Below are positions 1 through 8,481 of a stretch of DNA of 64,000 nucleotides, piece after piece. The notes beneath the pieces were generated by a model, which did not search any database, was not told the DNA's origin, and saw only the letters and a list, made by a program, of their open reading frames with translations. The position numbers and the translations under genes were made by a program. Source of the DNA: Ruminococcus bromii (GTDB lineage Bacteria; Bacillota; Clostridia; Oscillospirales; Acutalibacteraceae); the NCBI RefSeq assembly GCF_002834225.1, contig NZ_NNSR01000046.1, positions 1-64,000 of the forward strand. Reading direction: 5' to 3'. Every line of letters begins with the position of its first letter. The stretch's first letter is position 1.

Positions 1-234
1 TTTTTCCGCCACAGGCGGCGGTCGCAAGGCTACCTCAAGTCCTATCATTTTTCCTATTGCAATTTGTTATAGCGGTAACTGCGAGTGACGGTGATTGCTA
101 TTTGTCAAACTTCCGTCCTCGCCAATGCGGCTTGTTCATCATCATACTTTCATCAACGCTCTCCCTAAAAACAGTCCACAGGACTGTTTTCTTAACGGTC
201 GCCTTCAAGTCCCGGCATCGCTTGCTTGCATAAA
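1..234. repeat. Repeat-like noncoding stretch downstream of tRNA-Leu
   Basis: No convincing gene is seen. The stretch carries two hairpins that both have an ACA loop: CCGCC/GGCGG at 6-18 and AAAACAGTCC/GGACTGTTTT at 168-190. The sequence TCAAGTCC after a CGGTCGC element occurs twice (about 20-42 and 197-213). A 12-base copy of the tRNA 3' end, TGCGAGTGACGG, lies at 80-91. Such composition suggests a dispersed intergenic repeat beside a tRNA; only one copy is inside this window, so dispersal is inference. Confidence 0.4.
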
Positions 235-275
235 ATAGAAAAGACTTGATACGCAAGGTATCAAGTCTTTTCTAT
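235..275 (-). terminator. Terminator of tRNA-Leu
   Basis: An 18-bp perfect inverted repeat (235-252 and 258-275) with a five-base loop follows the tRNA on the minus strand. It ends in a T-rich run. The stem shares base 275 with the encoded CCA end, so the terminator directly abuts the tRNA. Confidence 0.85.
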
Positions 276-359
276 GGTGCGAGTGACGGGACTTGAACCC
301 GTACGTCGTGAAACACACGCCCCTCAAACGTGCCTGTCTGCCTATTCCAGCACACTCGC
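275..359 (-). tRNA. tRNA-Leu (anticodon GAG)
   Basis: Read on the minus strand this 85-base segment folds as a class II tRNA. The acceptor arm GCGAGTG pairs with CACTCGC, followed by discriminator A and an encoded CCA. The anticodon stem CACGT/GCGTG holds a loop with GAG, which reads leucine CUC/CUU codons. A long variable arm and the T arm with GGTTCAAGTCC are present. The gene stands alone between its own promoter and terminator. Confidence 0.93.
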
Positions 360-392
360 ATTTATCTCTCACTTTTTTCGTGAGCAGTATTG

Positions 393-421
393 ATTATACG
401 GTAAAACTGTAATTTTGTCAA
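393..421 (-). promoter_or_regulatory. SigA-type promoter of tRNA-Leu
   Basis: On the minus strand TTGACA (416-421) and TATAAT (393-398) are both perfect and separated by exactly 17 bases. Transcription should start near 386, about 27 bases before the tRNA. Confidence 0.9.
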
Positions 422-447
422 TACTTTTTTAAAAGTTTTTTAATATT

Positions 448-484
448 TCTTTCCCCTGCATTGAATTGCAACACAGGGGAAAGA
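448..484. other. Inverted repeat after the acylation operon
   Basis: TCTTTCCCCTG (448-458) and CAGGGGAAAGA (474-484) form an 11-bp stem just past the stop codon of the gene ending at 512. It could end the operon transcript, but the minus strand has no clean T run after it, so a terminator role is uncertain. Confidence 0.45.
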
Positions 485-511
485 TTTTAGATTCTAAATA
501 GATCAGTTTTC

Positions 512-1483
512 CTAACTTGTACCCTTTTTTACCTGCTTTTCAAATTTATCAAGACAGGTATTCCAGTTATCGTATGACGGATCGTTACGCTTATCTTTAA
601 AGAGCTTTGTATCGTCAAGATACTTTCCGATATAATTTGTCACCTTCACAGCACCTTTGTAGTTAAGGTGATCGCCCTTATCCTTTGTATCCTTTTTCCA
701 ATCAATCGGGATATCGTCACGGAGAAGATTGGTATCGATATAATCAACACCGAGATCCTTTGAAATTGCTTCCATAGTGTTATGTCGCTGGTAGTTCCAG
801 TTTTTTGTGCTTGGGGTACTTATCAGCACAAGTTTTGTACCGTGCTTTTTACAGAATTTTGCAATTTCTTTGAGATACTTTTTGTTGGTAGAAAGTATCG
901 GTGCAGAAACATCGGAATACTTCATATATTTCTTGATAGCCTTATCTGTCGCAGGCTTAGACTTTTTAGTAAAGTAATAACCTTTGTTATTCTCGTTCGC
1001 AGTATATTCAACTGTAGCCGAAAAATCCTTGAGCTGAAGATTCTTCCAGCGGTCATGATATCTGAACACAGGGAAAATCTGCTCTGCCTTATATGTGATT
1101 TCATCCTCAAAATAAGATTTTCTGAAAATCGCATTGGTTTCAAGGAACACAATCTTCGGACTTTGTTTTTCAAAAGTTTTTTTCAAAAATTCCATTGAGT
1201 ACACAAGCTTTTGAGCCGGAGAAGAAACATCATACGAGGTAATTCCGTAATCTCTCCAGATATAGAGCGGAATGAACGAATGATACACCTCACTGTCACC
1301 GATAAATACAGTATCAATACTGTCTTTAGGTTCGCTGAAAATACCGTTTGCTCTCGGATAATGGATACCTGCCGCCTTGTCATTTGACTTTGGCTGAAAT
1401 ATGAGTGAGGACACCTGAAGTAATCCGAGAAGTATTGCAACAAACAGGACACAGCTGACAATTCTCTTAATTATTTTCTTCAT
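512..1483 (-). CDS. SGNH/DltD-AlgX-like surface acylation protein
   Basis: This 323-residue protein probably works outside the membrane with the MBOAT protein encoded just upstream, handing an acyl or aminoacyl group to a surface polymer. An N-terminal membrane anchor spans about residues 7-30. A GDSE motif with Ser64 matches the SGNH/GDSL nucleophile block, and GDHLN (Asp271-His272) matches the catalytic Asp-His block of the same fold. AAGGAGG sits seven bases before the ATG and overlaps the MBOAT stop codon, showing tight coupling. It is last in a five-gene operon. The fold is well supported; the substrate is unknown. A role as an esterase or as a DltD-type partner cannot be distinguished. 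Confidence 0.75.
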   Translation of the reverse strand: MKKIIKRIVSCVLFVAILLGLLQVSSLIFQPKSNDKAAGIHYPRANGIFSEPKDSIDTVFIGDSEVYHSFIPLYIWRDYGITSYDVSSPAQKLVYSMEFLKKTFEKQSPKIVFLETNAIFRKSYFEDEITYKAEQIFPVFRYHDRWKNLQLKDFSATVEYTANENNKGYYFTKKSKPATDKAIKKYMKYSDVSAPILSTNKKYLKEIAKFCKKHGTKLVLISTPSTKNWNYQRHNTMEAISKDLGVDYIDTNLLRDDIPIDWKKDTKDKGDHLNYKGAVKVTNYIGKYLDDTKLFKDKRNDPSYDNWNTCLDKFEKQVKKGTS

Positions 1484-1495
1484 AATCAGACCTCC

Positions 1496-3130
1496 TTAGA
1501 AGTTCGCATAAATCGGATCAACGGCAACATAGCCCTTGCCGTAAGCACCGAAGATTATGATGAACATAATAAGAGCGTAAACAGCCGCCCATCTTATAAC
1601 AACATTTCTCTTTGCAATTGCGCCACGCACACATATTCCCTTTTCATTGAGAACGCTTATTACAAAAATAAATGCAAGCGCAATAAGTACGATCATAACA
1701 TCATGCATATCAATTTTAAGCTTTTTCATAAGCTCATAGTTAAGACTTGAAAAGCTGAAATCGGTCACCATTTTTCCGAACATTGAAAGACCTGTTGTAA
1801 GTCTTTCTGCTCTGAAAAACATTTCGCCGATAACAACAAGTATTCCTGTACGAACTATCTGGAACACTCTGTATGCAAAGCATTCGGAATTGATATGAAG
1901 CTTTTTATTGAATGCGGTAACCGCAGGCGCAATGATATTGCCCGACAGGATAAGCACAAAGTGGTACATACCGAAGAATATGTAGCCCCACGCAGAACCG
2001 TGCCACAGTCCGTTGCAGAACCAAACACAGAACAACGCTATACTTCCTGCAAGCAACGGGCCAAAGTGGTTGCCGAGCTTTTTGCGTGCGGAAGATGTAA
2101 GATTTTTCATCGGCTTTGACATGGTGACGGGATAGAAGATATAATCCTTGAACCATGTGCCGAGTGTAATATGCCACCTTTTCCAAAATTCTGAAATTGA
2201 TTTTGAAAAGAAAGGTCTTTCAAAGTTTTCGGGCATTGTAATTCCGAAAATCTGAGCAACACCCATTACTGCGTCCATTGTACCGGAGAAATCGCAATAT
2301 AGCTGGATTGTATAGGCAATTGCTCCGAGAGCGATTATTCCGCCCTGATAGTCATCGTAATGGCTGAAAATCTGCTTAATCATAGGATTAAGTCTGTCGG
2401 CGATTACGAGTTTTTTCATAAGGCCGAAAAGAATACGGACTGCACCGAGTTTTAGGTTTTCAAACTCAATTTGCTTTACATTCCACAGCTGGTCGGCTGT
2501 CTGACCGTAACGGCAGATAGGACCTTCTACAATCTGCGGAAAGAAAGACATAAACAATGCAAGTCTTAATATGTTGTCATCGGCTTTAATAAGTCCTCTG
2601 TAAACATCAAATAGGTACGATACAGCCTGCAAAGTAAAGAATGAAATACCAATCGGCATTATATAACTCGGAATATCAAACTGAATCGGAATATTTAAAA
2701 GCGACAACAGCGAATTTATATTTGTTGTGAAAAACGGTGAGTATTTTATCACTAACAAACCGCCAATCATAAGTACGGCGGCAAAGAGCAGAACTCTGCG
2801 ACTGCGGTGGAGATAAACCTTTTTAAGAGCTTTTTTCTCCTCTTTAGGCACAGTCTTGAGCGCCGCACTTTTTTGAGTTTGTATTCTGTCAAGCCATAAG
2901 CCGAAATAATGAACGCCCATTATTATCAAAATCAGATAGGCGATTAACTCTCCGCTTATGAGCCAGAAGAACGCAAAGCTTGCAATAAGCAGAAAATACC
3001 TTCTCGCTCTCTGCGGTATAACAGCATACACAACAACTGAAACAGGCAGAAACATAACAAGAAACGCTACCGAAAAATATGAGGTAAGCGTGTCAAGACT
3101 GCCCGCCATCAGTAATGATGGAAGATCCAT
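1496..3130 (-). CDS. MBOAT-family O-acyltransferase (AlgI/DltB-like)
   Basis: This is a polytopic membrane acyltransferase of 544 residues, close to AlgI/PatB in length and longer than typical DltB. Family landmarks are present: the MPIGISFFTLQ block, EGPICRYGQ, FWKRWH and the GLWHGSAW segment with the conserved histidine. The start was placed at 3130 because AGGAGGA lies about six bases before that ATG, whereas a start 27 bases earlier would lie inside the upstream acyl carrier protein gene. Only one base separates it from the carrier protein stop. It likely moves the carrier-bound group across the membrane onto a cell-surface glycan or teichoic acid. The acceptor is unknown. Confidence 0.88.
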   Translation of the reverse strand: MDLPSLLMAGSLDTLTSYFSVAFLVMFLPVSVVVYAVIPQRARRYFLLIASFAFFWLISGELIAYLILIIMGVHYFGLWLDRIQTQKSAALKTVPKEEKKALKKVYLHRSRRVLLFAAVLMIGGLLVIKYSPFFTTNINSLLSLLNIPIQFDIPSYIMPIGISFFTLQAVSYLFDVYRGLIKADDNILRLALFMSFFPQIVEGPICRYGQTADQLWNVKQIEFENLKLGAVRILFGLMKKLVIADRLNPMIKQIFSHYDDYQGGIIALGAIAYTIQLYCDFSGTMDAVMGVAQIFGITMPENFERPFFSKSISEFWKRWHITLGTWFKDYIFYPVTMSKPMKNLTSSARKKLGNHFGPLLAGSIALFCVWFCNGLWHGSAWGYIFFGMYHFVLILSGNIIAPAVTAFNKKLHINSECFAYRVFQIVRTGILVVIGEMFFRAERLTTGLSMFGKMVTDFSFSSLNYELMKKLKIDMHDVMIVLIALAFIFVISVLNEKGICVRGAIAKRNVVIRWAAVYALIMFIIIFGAYGKGYVAVDPIYANF

Positions 3131-3131
3131 C

Positions 3132-3362
3132 TTATTCCTCCTCTTGGAGTCTTTCAATCATACTCCACATTGCCTTTACTGAATTAAAGTTTGCGGGAAC
3201 AACCTCCACTGCAGGAACTGTCACATCAAAAGCGTCCTCAATCTCGGCAATAAGAGAAATAATTGAAAGAGAGTCAAGATAGTGACCGTCAATAAGGTTT
3301 TCGCAGCCTTCGTAATCTACATCGGGTTTAATGTCCTCTAAAATCTCAATAAGTTCATCCAT
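3132..3362 (-). CDS. Acyl/aminoacyl carrier protein (DltC-like)
   Basis: This 76-residue acidic helical protein has the DSLS motif in which Ser31 should accept 4'-phosphopantetheine. Its size equals DltC and stand-alone acyl carrier proteins. It lies between a PLP decarboxylase and an MBOAT acyltransferase, in an operon headed by an adenylating ligase. The obvious role is to carry the group activated by the ligase to the membrane enzyme. It ends one base before the MBOAT start and begins one base after the decarboxylase stop, so all are likely translated together. The carrier fold is clear; the cargo is not visible from sequence. Confidence 0.88.
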   Translation of the reverse strand: MDELIEILEDIKPDVDYEGCENLIDGHYLDSLSIISLIAEIEDAFDVTVPAVEVVPANFNSVKAMWSMIERLQEEE

Positions 3363-3363
3363 T

Positions 3364-4542
3364 TTAATTCGTTTCCTTTCTGTAATTGGGTTTGTTTAAA
3401 TTAAATGTTTCAAAGGAATCACGGACGCAAAGATATGTTCCGTCCTCCTTTTTTATATAAACCGAGGGAATATCACGACTTAAAAACAAAGAAATTCCCT
3501 CTGTCATACAATAAGCGCCTGTATTTTCAAAACAAATTACATCACCGATTTCAATATCAGGCAAAGAAATCTGTTTTGCGATTATATCATTCATTGAACA
3601 AAGTGAACCGCAGATGTTCCACGATTCGGTACACGGCTCGGTTTCTTTTCCGCAAACCGAAAGGTACGGCTGTTTCATAGCCATATGCTGACCGTAGTAC
3701 ACAATATGGTTCATTCCGCCGTCAACAAGGAGGTAGTTCTCTCCTTTGTTGCATTTTTTGTCAACGATATGCGTGTAATATTTACCGCAGGCTGCGGCAA
3801 TGCTTCGTCCGAGTTCAAGCGTGATTTTAGGCTTTGAAGTCATCTCATTCAAAAGCTGTGCAAATCCGCCGATAAGCTCGTCCTCATTTATATTATCTTC
3901 CTTGAAATAGGCTGCAGGGAATCCCGTGCCGTATTCAAGCTCTTCTGCGGTATAATCATATTTCTCTTTGAGAAGAATAAGAAGATTGTCAAGTTTGTCA
4001 ATTTCTCTCTTAAGTTTTTTAAGAGAAGTTTTCTGTGTTCCTGAAAAGAACTGAATACCGAGTATGTCGAGATATTCAAATTCATTTCTTTTTGAGATAA
4101 TTTCTTCGATTTCATCGGAATTGATTCCGAACTGACTTCCGTTTGTAAGTCTTAAAAGCAAAGAAATTTTCTTTTTATATTTTTCGGACAATTCTTTGAA
4201 AAGATTAAACTGTGTAAGTGACTCTACGGTGAATATTCTGTCGCATTTTCCGTTTGCAACCATATTTTCCATAACTTCGGGAGTTTTGTACACACCCGAA
4301 ATCACCATCATTTCATCGGGAATATCAAGTAAATCGCAGATTTCAGCCTCACCGGGTGAGCAGATTTCAAAGCGGTCAACATCATTTTCAAGTTCTGCCG
4401 TAATGAATGTGTTCGCCTTGATTGCATAGCAGACTGCAACATTTTCGGGAAGCATTTTTCTGAGATATGCTACTCTGTCTTTGAGAGTTTTTACATCAAA
4501 AACATAGAATGCAGTTTTGTTCTGCTTTAATATTTCGTTCAT
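3364..4542 (-). CDS. Fold-type III PLP-dependent decarboxylase (LysA/ODC family)
   Basis: The 392-residue protein carries the landmarks of the diaminopimelate/ornithine decarboxylase family: CYAIKAN with the PLP lysine at Lys42, a GTGFP glycine block, ELGRS for phosphate binding, and a CGSLCSMND block near the C terminus that supplies the second-subunit Cys and Asp. ENTGAYC follows. Its start overlaps the ligase stop by four bases. In characterised relatives such as BtrK of butirosin biosynthesis, this family decarboxylates an amino acid while it is attached to a carrier protein. That chemistry would fit here between a ligase and a carrier protein, but it is inference. Free lysine or ornithine decarboxylation remains possible. 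Confidence 0.82.
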   Translation of the reverse strand: MNEILKQNKTAFYVFDVKTLKDRVAYLRKMLPENVAVCYAIKANTFITAELENDVDRFEICSPGEAEICDLLDIPDEMMVISGVYKTPEVMENMVANGKCDRIFTVESLTQFNLFKELSEKYKKKISLLLRLTNGSQFGINSDEIEEIISKRNEFEYLDILGIQFFSGTQKTSLKKLKREIDKLDNLLILLKEKYDYTAEELEYGTGFPAAYFKEDNINEDELIGGFAQLLNEMTSKPKITLELGRSIAAACGKYYTHIVDKKCNKGENYLLVDGGMNHIVYYGQHMAMKQPYLSVCGKETEPCTESWNICGSLCSMNDIIAKQISLPDIEIGDVICFENTGAYCMTEGISLFLSRDIPSVYIKKEDGTYLCVRDSFETFNLNKPNYRKETN

Positions 4543-6059
4543 TTTCTTCTGCCCCCTGCAATTTCAGCAAGCTTTTTACGGTCAATTTTGCCGTTCTTTG
4601 TTAGCGGCATTTCATCAACCTTGCGGATAACGCCCGGAATCATAAACGCAGGCAAATCCCTTGACATTGATGTGGCAAGCTCGTCCTTTTCAATTGAGCC
4701 TACGAAAAAGCCCTTGAGCCTTGATTTTTTCTCATCAAAAATACAACAGCATTGCTCAACACCGTCAACAGCCGACATCTCACGCTCGATTTCCTCAAGC
4801 TCTATGCGATGTCCCATATATTTAATCTGAAAATCCTTTCTTCCGCTGAAAACAAGTTCGCCGTTTTCGTTGTATCTTGCAAGGTCGCCTGTTCTGTAAA
4901 TCAGTTCGGGATAATGCGGATTAAGGGGATTCTGAACAAAAGCCTTTGCATTCTGTTCGGGATTTGAGTAGTAACCGAGTGCAAGAGCAGTACCTCTCAC
5001 GCAGATTTCACCGACTTTGCCAACCTCTGAAATTCTGTTATTATTCTCATCAAGAAGAATAACATCTTCATTGGGGAACGGTTTGCCTATCGGAATACCG
5101 TCTGCATAGTCGCAATCGTTGTCGAGAATATGGTATGTGCAGTTGCAGGTGATTTCCGTCGGGCCGTAAAGGTTGACATACTTCGCATTTGGAAGATGTG
5201 AACGGAAATTTTTAAGCGCCTTGAGCGGCATAACCTCACCGCTGAAAAGAATCTTATTAACAGTTTCGGGAGTTCTGTAGTCAAGCGCATGGAATGTGCT
5301 GATAAGGCAGAGAGCCGAAACAGCCCATATCATAACAGTAACCCTGCGGTCACATATGAAGTCAATGAGTTCGGCAGGAGCGGAGAACATTCTCCTCGGC
5401 ACAACAACAAGAGTTGCGCCTGTTTTAACAGCCGAATAGATATCCTTGACGGACACATCAAAATCAAACGGTGCTTGATTTGCTATTACATCGTTATTAT
5501 CAATGCCGAATATTTCGGTAAAATGGTCAATAAAGTCAATTACACTTCTGTGACACACAACAATTCCCTTTGGAGTGCCTGTTGAACCCGAAGTAAAGTT
5601 GATGTAGAGCGGATCTGTGTCAATTTTATGGCTGCGGATTTCGCCAAGCTTTGCATAATCAGGTTCCGATTTTGCCAAATCTTCAAAGGTCACAATTTTT
5701 CTTTCAGAAAAATATTCTTTTGCTGTTTCAAGCAAGCTTTCAGAAGTTACAATCACCCTTGGATTGAGTACGGAAACTGTGGTCTGAAGTCTGTTCTGCG
5801 GAAGCTCCGTGTTGAGAACAGAATAAAATCCGCCTGCGTACACGGCAGCAAAAAATGCCGCTACCGCATCAGCACATTTTTCCATATATACGCCTACTGC
5901 ATCTCCCGATGCGATAAGTTCAGAAAGGGCGGTTCCGACAGAAGAGCTGAGTTTTACAAGTTCAGAATATGTATAGGAAATCTTTTCGTCAGTTACCGCA
6001 CATTTGTCGGGAAAACAGTCGGCAGAGTTTTCAAGATAAGCCAGCACACTGCTGTTCAT
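4539..6059 (-). CDS. AMP-forming amino-acid/acyl ligase (DltA-like adenylation domain)
   Basis: This 506-residue ANL-superfamily enzyme should adenylate a carboxylic acid, probably an amino acid, and load it on the carrier protein encoded two genes downstream. Visible core motifs are FTSGSTGTPKG (P-loop), NLYGPTE, YRTGDLARY, GRKDFQIKYMGHRIE and the C-terminal GKIDRKKL with the catalytic lysine. Length matches DltA and stand-alone NRPS adenylation domains. It is the first gene of the operon, with GAGGTG ahead of the ATG. The residues that set substrate choice cannot be read reliably by eye, so D-alanine is only one option. Confidence 0.85.
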   Translation of the reverse strand: MNSSVLAYLENSADCFPDKCAVTDEKISYTYSELVKLSSSVGTALSELIASGDAVGVYMEKCADAVAAFFAAVYAGGFYSVLNTELPQNRLQTTVSVLNPRVIVTSESLLETAKEYFSERKIVTFEDLAKSEPDYAKLGEIRSHKIDTDPLYINFTSGSTGTPKGIVVCHRSVIDFIDHFTEIFGIDNNDVIANQAPFDFDVSVKDIYSAVKTGATLVVVPRRMFSAPAELIDFICDRRVTVMIWAVSALCLISTFHALDYRTPETVNKILFSGEVMPLKALKNFRSHLPNAKYVNLYGPTEITCNCTYHILDNDCDYADGIPIGKPFPNEDVILLDENNNRISEVGKVGEICVRGTALALGYYSNPEQNAKAFVQNPLNPHYPELIYRTGDLARYNENGELVFSGRKDFQIKYMGHRIELEEIEREMSAVDGVEQCCCIFDEKKSRLKGFFVGSIEKDELATSMSRDLPAFMIPGVIRKVDEMPLTKNGKIDRKKLAEIAGGRRK

Positions 6060-6235
6060 AGCTGCACCTCATTATATATTTGTATATTAATTATCAAATT
6101 ATAAATTCGTTAACCAAATATTATATATTGCATATTGCAAACGCACTAATATGATACCACAAAATTCGTCAAAAAGTATCACAAAAATGTCACAAGTAAG
6201 TAATTATTTATATTTTCAGCAATTTGCACAAATAA
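6060..6235. other. AT-rich intergenic region upstream of the acylation operon
   Basis: The region separates the two-component operon end from the ligase gene. On the minus strand there is an extended -10 like TGGTATCAT and several TATAAT words, but none has a well-spaced -35, so no single promoter is called. No gene and no clear terminator are seen. Confidence 0.4.
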
Positions 6236-7570
6236 TCAGTCAACAATCGGCAGTTTCACTTCAAATACAGCACCGTCAAGGTAGTTATACGCTGTTACGT
6301 TGCCCTTGTGCAGATGAATAATCTCCTTTGCAAGTGAAAGTCCAATACCCGTTCCGCCGTCACTACCTTTATAAAACCTGTCAAAAATATGTTCAATATC
6401 GTCACGGTCAATACCTTTGCCGTCATCCTTGAACCTGATATAAACATACTTTGGATTAGTTTCAATAATCACTGTAATTTTCTTTTTTGAATATTTCAGA
6501 CCGTTCACAATGATATTACGAAATGCTCTTGCCATCAGATATTCATCACATTTTACCGTGATTACCTCATCGGGAAATTCAGGAACAATGCTTACACCGT
6601 TCATCTGCTGAACCGCATCGAGTGAGCGGAAGCAATCATAGAGAACCTCTTTTATGTCAATCTTTACAAGGTCAAGCTTAAAATGTCGTGAATCAATTTT
6701 TGAAATTGAAAGAATTTCCTCAACAAGACCTGTCATTCTCTCGGTTTCCTGCATAATTATGCCTGCGGCATTCTGCGGATCTACAACATCCATTTCAATA
6801 CCCTCGGCATAGCCTTGAATTGCCATAAGAGGAGTTTTGAGTTCGTGAGAAGAGTTTTGAAAGAATCTGCGCTGAGTTTTCTGTGATTCCTCGATTTTAA
6901 CGCCGAGTCTGTAACCGATTATGCTCATCACAACAATTGCGCAAAGAAAAATTGCCGAAATAAGCCAATTGAGCGAACGGGTATATTTTACGATATGGTC
7001 GATATTTATGTACATTAAATACACGGGCGAATCGTTTTCATCGGATTCTGCGTCGTCCCAATAATCATAATTCTGCGGTTCTTCATAAACGGTAAATATA
7101 TAATAGCCGTTGTCTGTTTGAAGTGTATATATTTGTTCTTCGGATATATTGTGATTCTTAACCCATTCAGTGAGTTCGTATGTACTTTTTAATGAAGTTG
7201 AATTTGAGCCGACAAGGCTGTTGCCCTCGGAGGTATTTTTATCATTAAGAGCATCTGTTACATCAATATAGTAAATATCCGAGGTAAAATACGAATCCTG
7301 ATAACCGCTCTCAAACTTTTTTTGAAGAGTTGATTCTTCAGTTGATTCTTCATTGGAATCTTCTTCATAATAATCCGAAGAATCATCTTCACTCTCATCG
7401 TTGCTGTTAGAAATATAATACCGATAATCAATTTCGTATTCCAGAGCGTCTTCTGCCTCACTTACGAAGTGGGACGGCAAAACTATATTTAAAATTCCTG
7501 CAAATGCGAAAAAAAGTAAAATCATTGACGACCATACAATAATCAATATACGGAATTTTATGTGTTTCAC
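6236..7570 (-). CDS. Membrane sensor histidine kinase
   Basis: This 444-residue kinase partners the response regulator whose gene overlaps it by four bases. It has a first transmembrane helix near residues 10-30, an extracellular sensor region to about 200, a second helix near 203-222, a HisKA segment SHELKTPL with His242, and an HATPase domain with N, DGKGI and GTGIGLSLAKEI boxes. The sensor region holds a very acidic stretch rich in Ser, Asp and Glu (about 56-80). The signal is unknown; the acidic stretch could bind cations or cationic peptides, but that is speculation. Confidence 0.9.
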   Translation of the reverse strand: MKHIKFRILIIVWSSMILLFFAFAGILNIVLPSHFVSEAEDALEYEIDYRYYISNSNDESEDDSSDYYEEDSNEESTEESTLQKKFESGYQDSYFTSDIYYIDVTDALNDKNTSEGNSLVGSNSTSLKSTYELTEWVKNHNISEEQIYTLQTDNGYYIFTVYEEPQNYDYWDDAESDENDSPVYLMYINIDHIVKYTRSLNWLISAIFLCAIVVMSIIGYRLGVKIEESQKTQRRFFQNSSHELKTPLMAIQGYAEGIEMDVVDPQNAAGIIMQETERMTGLVEEILSISKIDSRHFKLDLVKIDIKEVLYDCFRSLDAVQQMNGVSIVPEFPDEVITVKCDEYLMARAFRNIIVNGLKYSKKKITVIIETNPKYVYIRFKDDGKGIDRDDIEHIFDRFYKGSDGGTGIGLSLAKEIIHLHKGNVTAYNYLDGAVFEVKLPIVD

Positions 7571-8274
7571 TTTTTATCCTCCGCAATGCTTATTCTGTAA
7601 CCGAAGCCCCATATTGTGCCTATGCTGACATTACTGCCGGCAAGGCTTAATTTTCTGCGTATTCTTCGCAAGGTTTCATCTGTTACACGGGTTTCAACTT
7701 CGGTATCGAATCCCCACACACCATCAAGAATTTCTTCTCTTGGAAATGCCTTTTTCGGGTCTTTTAACATATATGTGAGCATTTTAAGCTCTGTCTTGCT
7801 CAAAGCAACAGGCTTGCCCTTGCAATAAAGGCAGTTTTCCTGTGCTGAAAATCTAAGGTTGCCTGCCTCAATATCCGAAAGCTCCTGACCTGTCACCTTT
7901 TTGGTGTTCATATCCATTCGTCTTAAAAGGGATTTTACTCTCATTAAAAGGGTTGTAAGTCTGAACGGCTTTGTAAGATAATCGTCACTGCCGAGGGTTA
8001 TGCCTCTTACATAGTCATATTCGGAATCCTTTGCCGTGAGCATAATTATAGGAACATCAGTTACCGTTCTCAGCTGACGGCATATTGTCAAGCCGTCTGT
8101 TCCGGGCATCATTATATCAAGAATTACAAGTTCACACGGGTTTTTAAGAAATTCCGCCATAAGCTCGTCACCCGTTTCAAATGCGGTAACGCTGTAACCG
8201 TCACTCTCAAGAAACTTTGTAATAAGGTCACGAATGTTCTTTTCATCATCCGCAATATAAATTGATGCACCCAT
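7567..8274 (-). CDS. OmpR/PhoB-family response regulator
   Basis: A receiver domain with Asp9-Asp10, the phosphoacceptor Asp53 (VILDIMMPG) and Lys in LTKPF is followed by a winged-helix DNA-binding domain ending in WGFGYRI. The start at 8274 gives 235 residues, normal for the family; the open frame extends 52 codons further but that part reads as untranslated leader. It is first in an operon with the sensor kinase, overlapping it by four bases. Targets cannot be read from the sequence. Confidence 0.92.
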   Translation of the reverse strand: MGASIYIADDEKNIRDLITKFLESDGYSVTAFETGDELMAEFLKNPCELVILDIMMPGTDGLTICRQLRTVTDVPIIMLTAKDSEYDYVRGITLGSDDYLTKPFRLTTLLMRVKSLLRRMDMNTKKVTGQELSDIEAGNLRFSAQENCLYCKGKPVALSKTELKMLTYMLKDPKKAFPREEILDGVWGFDTEVETRVTDETLRRIRRKLSLAGSNVSIGTIWGFGYRISIAEDKK

Positions 8275-8338
8275 AGTAAAAATACCCTTTCTGAACAGAA
8301 CCGCAAGTTTAAGTATAATTTTCATCACAATCATATGT

Positions 8339-8367
8339 ATTATACCAAATTTCAAAGTAAAAATCCA
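8339..8367 (-). promoter_or_regulatory. Promoter of the two-component operon
   Basis: On the minus strand a perfect TATAAT (8339-8344) is preceded by TGG, giving an extended -10. The -35 at the usual spacing is poor (TGGATT). Transcription would start near 8332, about 58 bases before the regulator start. Confidence 0.6.
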
Positions 8368-8446
8368 CCGAGAAATGAATCTGAATTGTAATAAAAGTGT
8401 CACAAAATGTATTAAACAGAGTAATTGCAATGAAATTTTTTTGAAG

Positions 8447-8475
8447 TTGACAAAATAAAAAAATTATAGTATAAT
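8447..8475 (+). promoter_or_regulatory. Consensus promoter of the DUF2798-type gene
   Basis: TTGACA (8447-8452) and TATAAT (8470-8475) are perfect and spaced by 17 bases. The expected start near 8482 leaves a leader of about 105 bases before the ATG at 8587. Confidence 0.9.
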
Positions 8476-8481
8476 CTCTGA

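Noticed and set aside
782..1198. 138-codon plus-strand frame opposite the SGNH gene
   Set aside because: It is antisense to a gene with clear motifs, has no ribosome site, and its protein shows only Cys/Phe-rich unstructured sequence.
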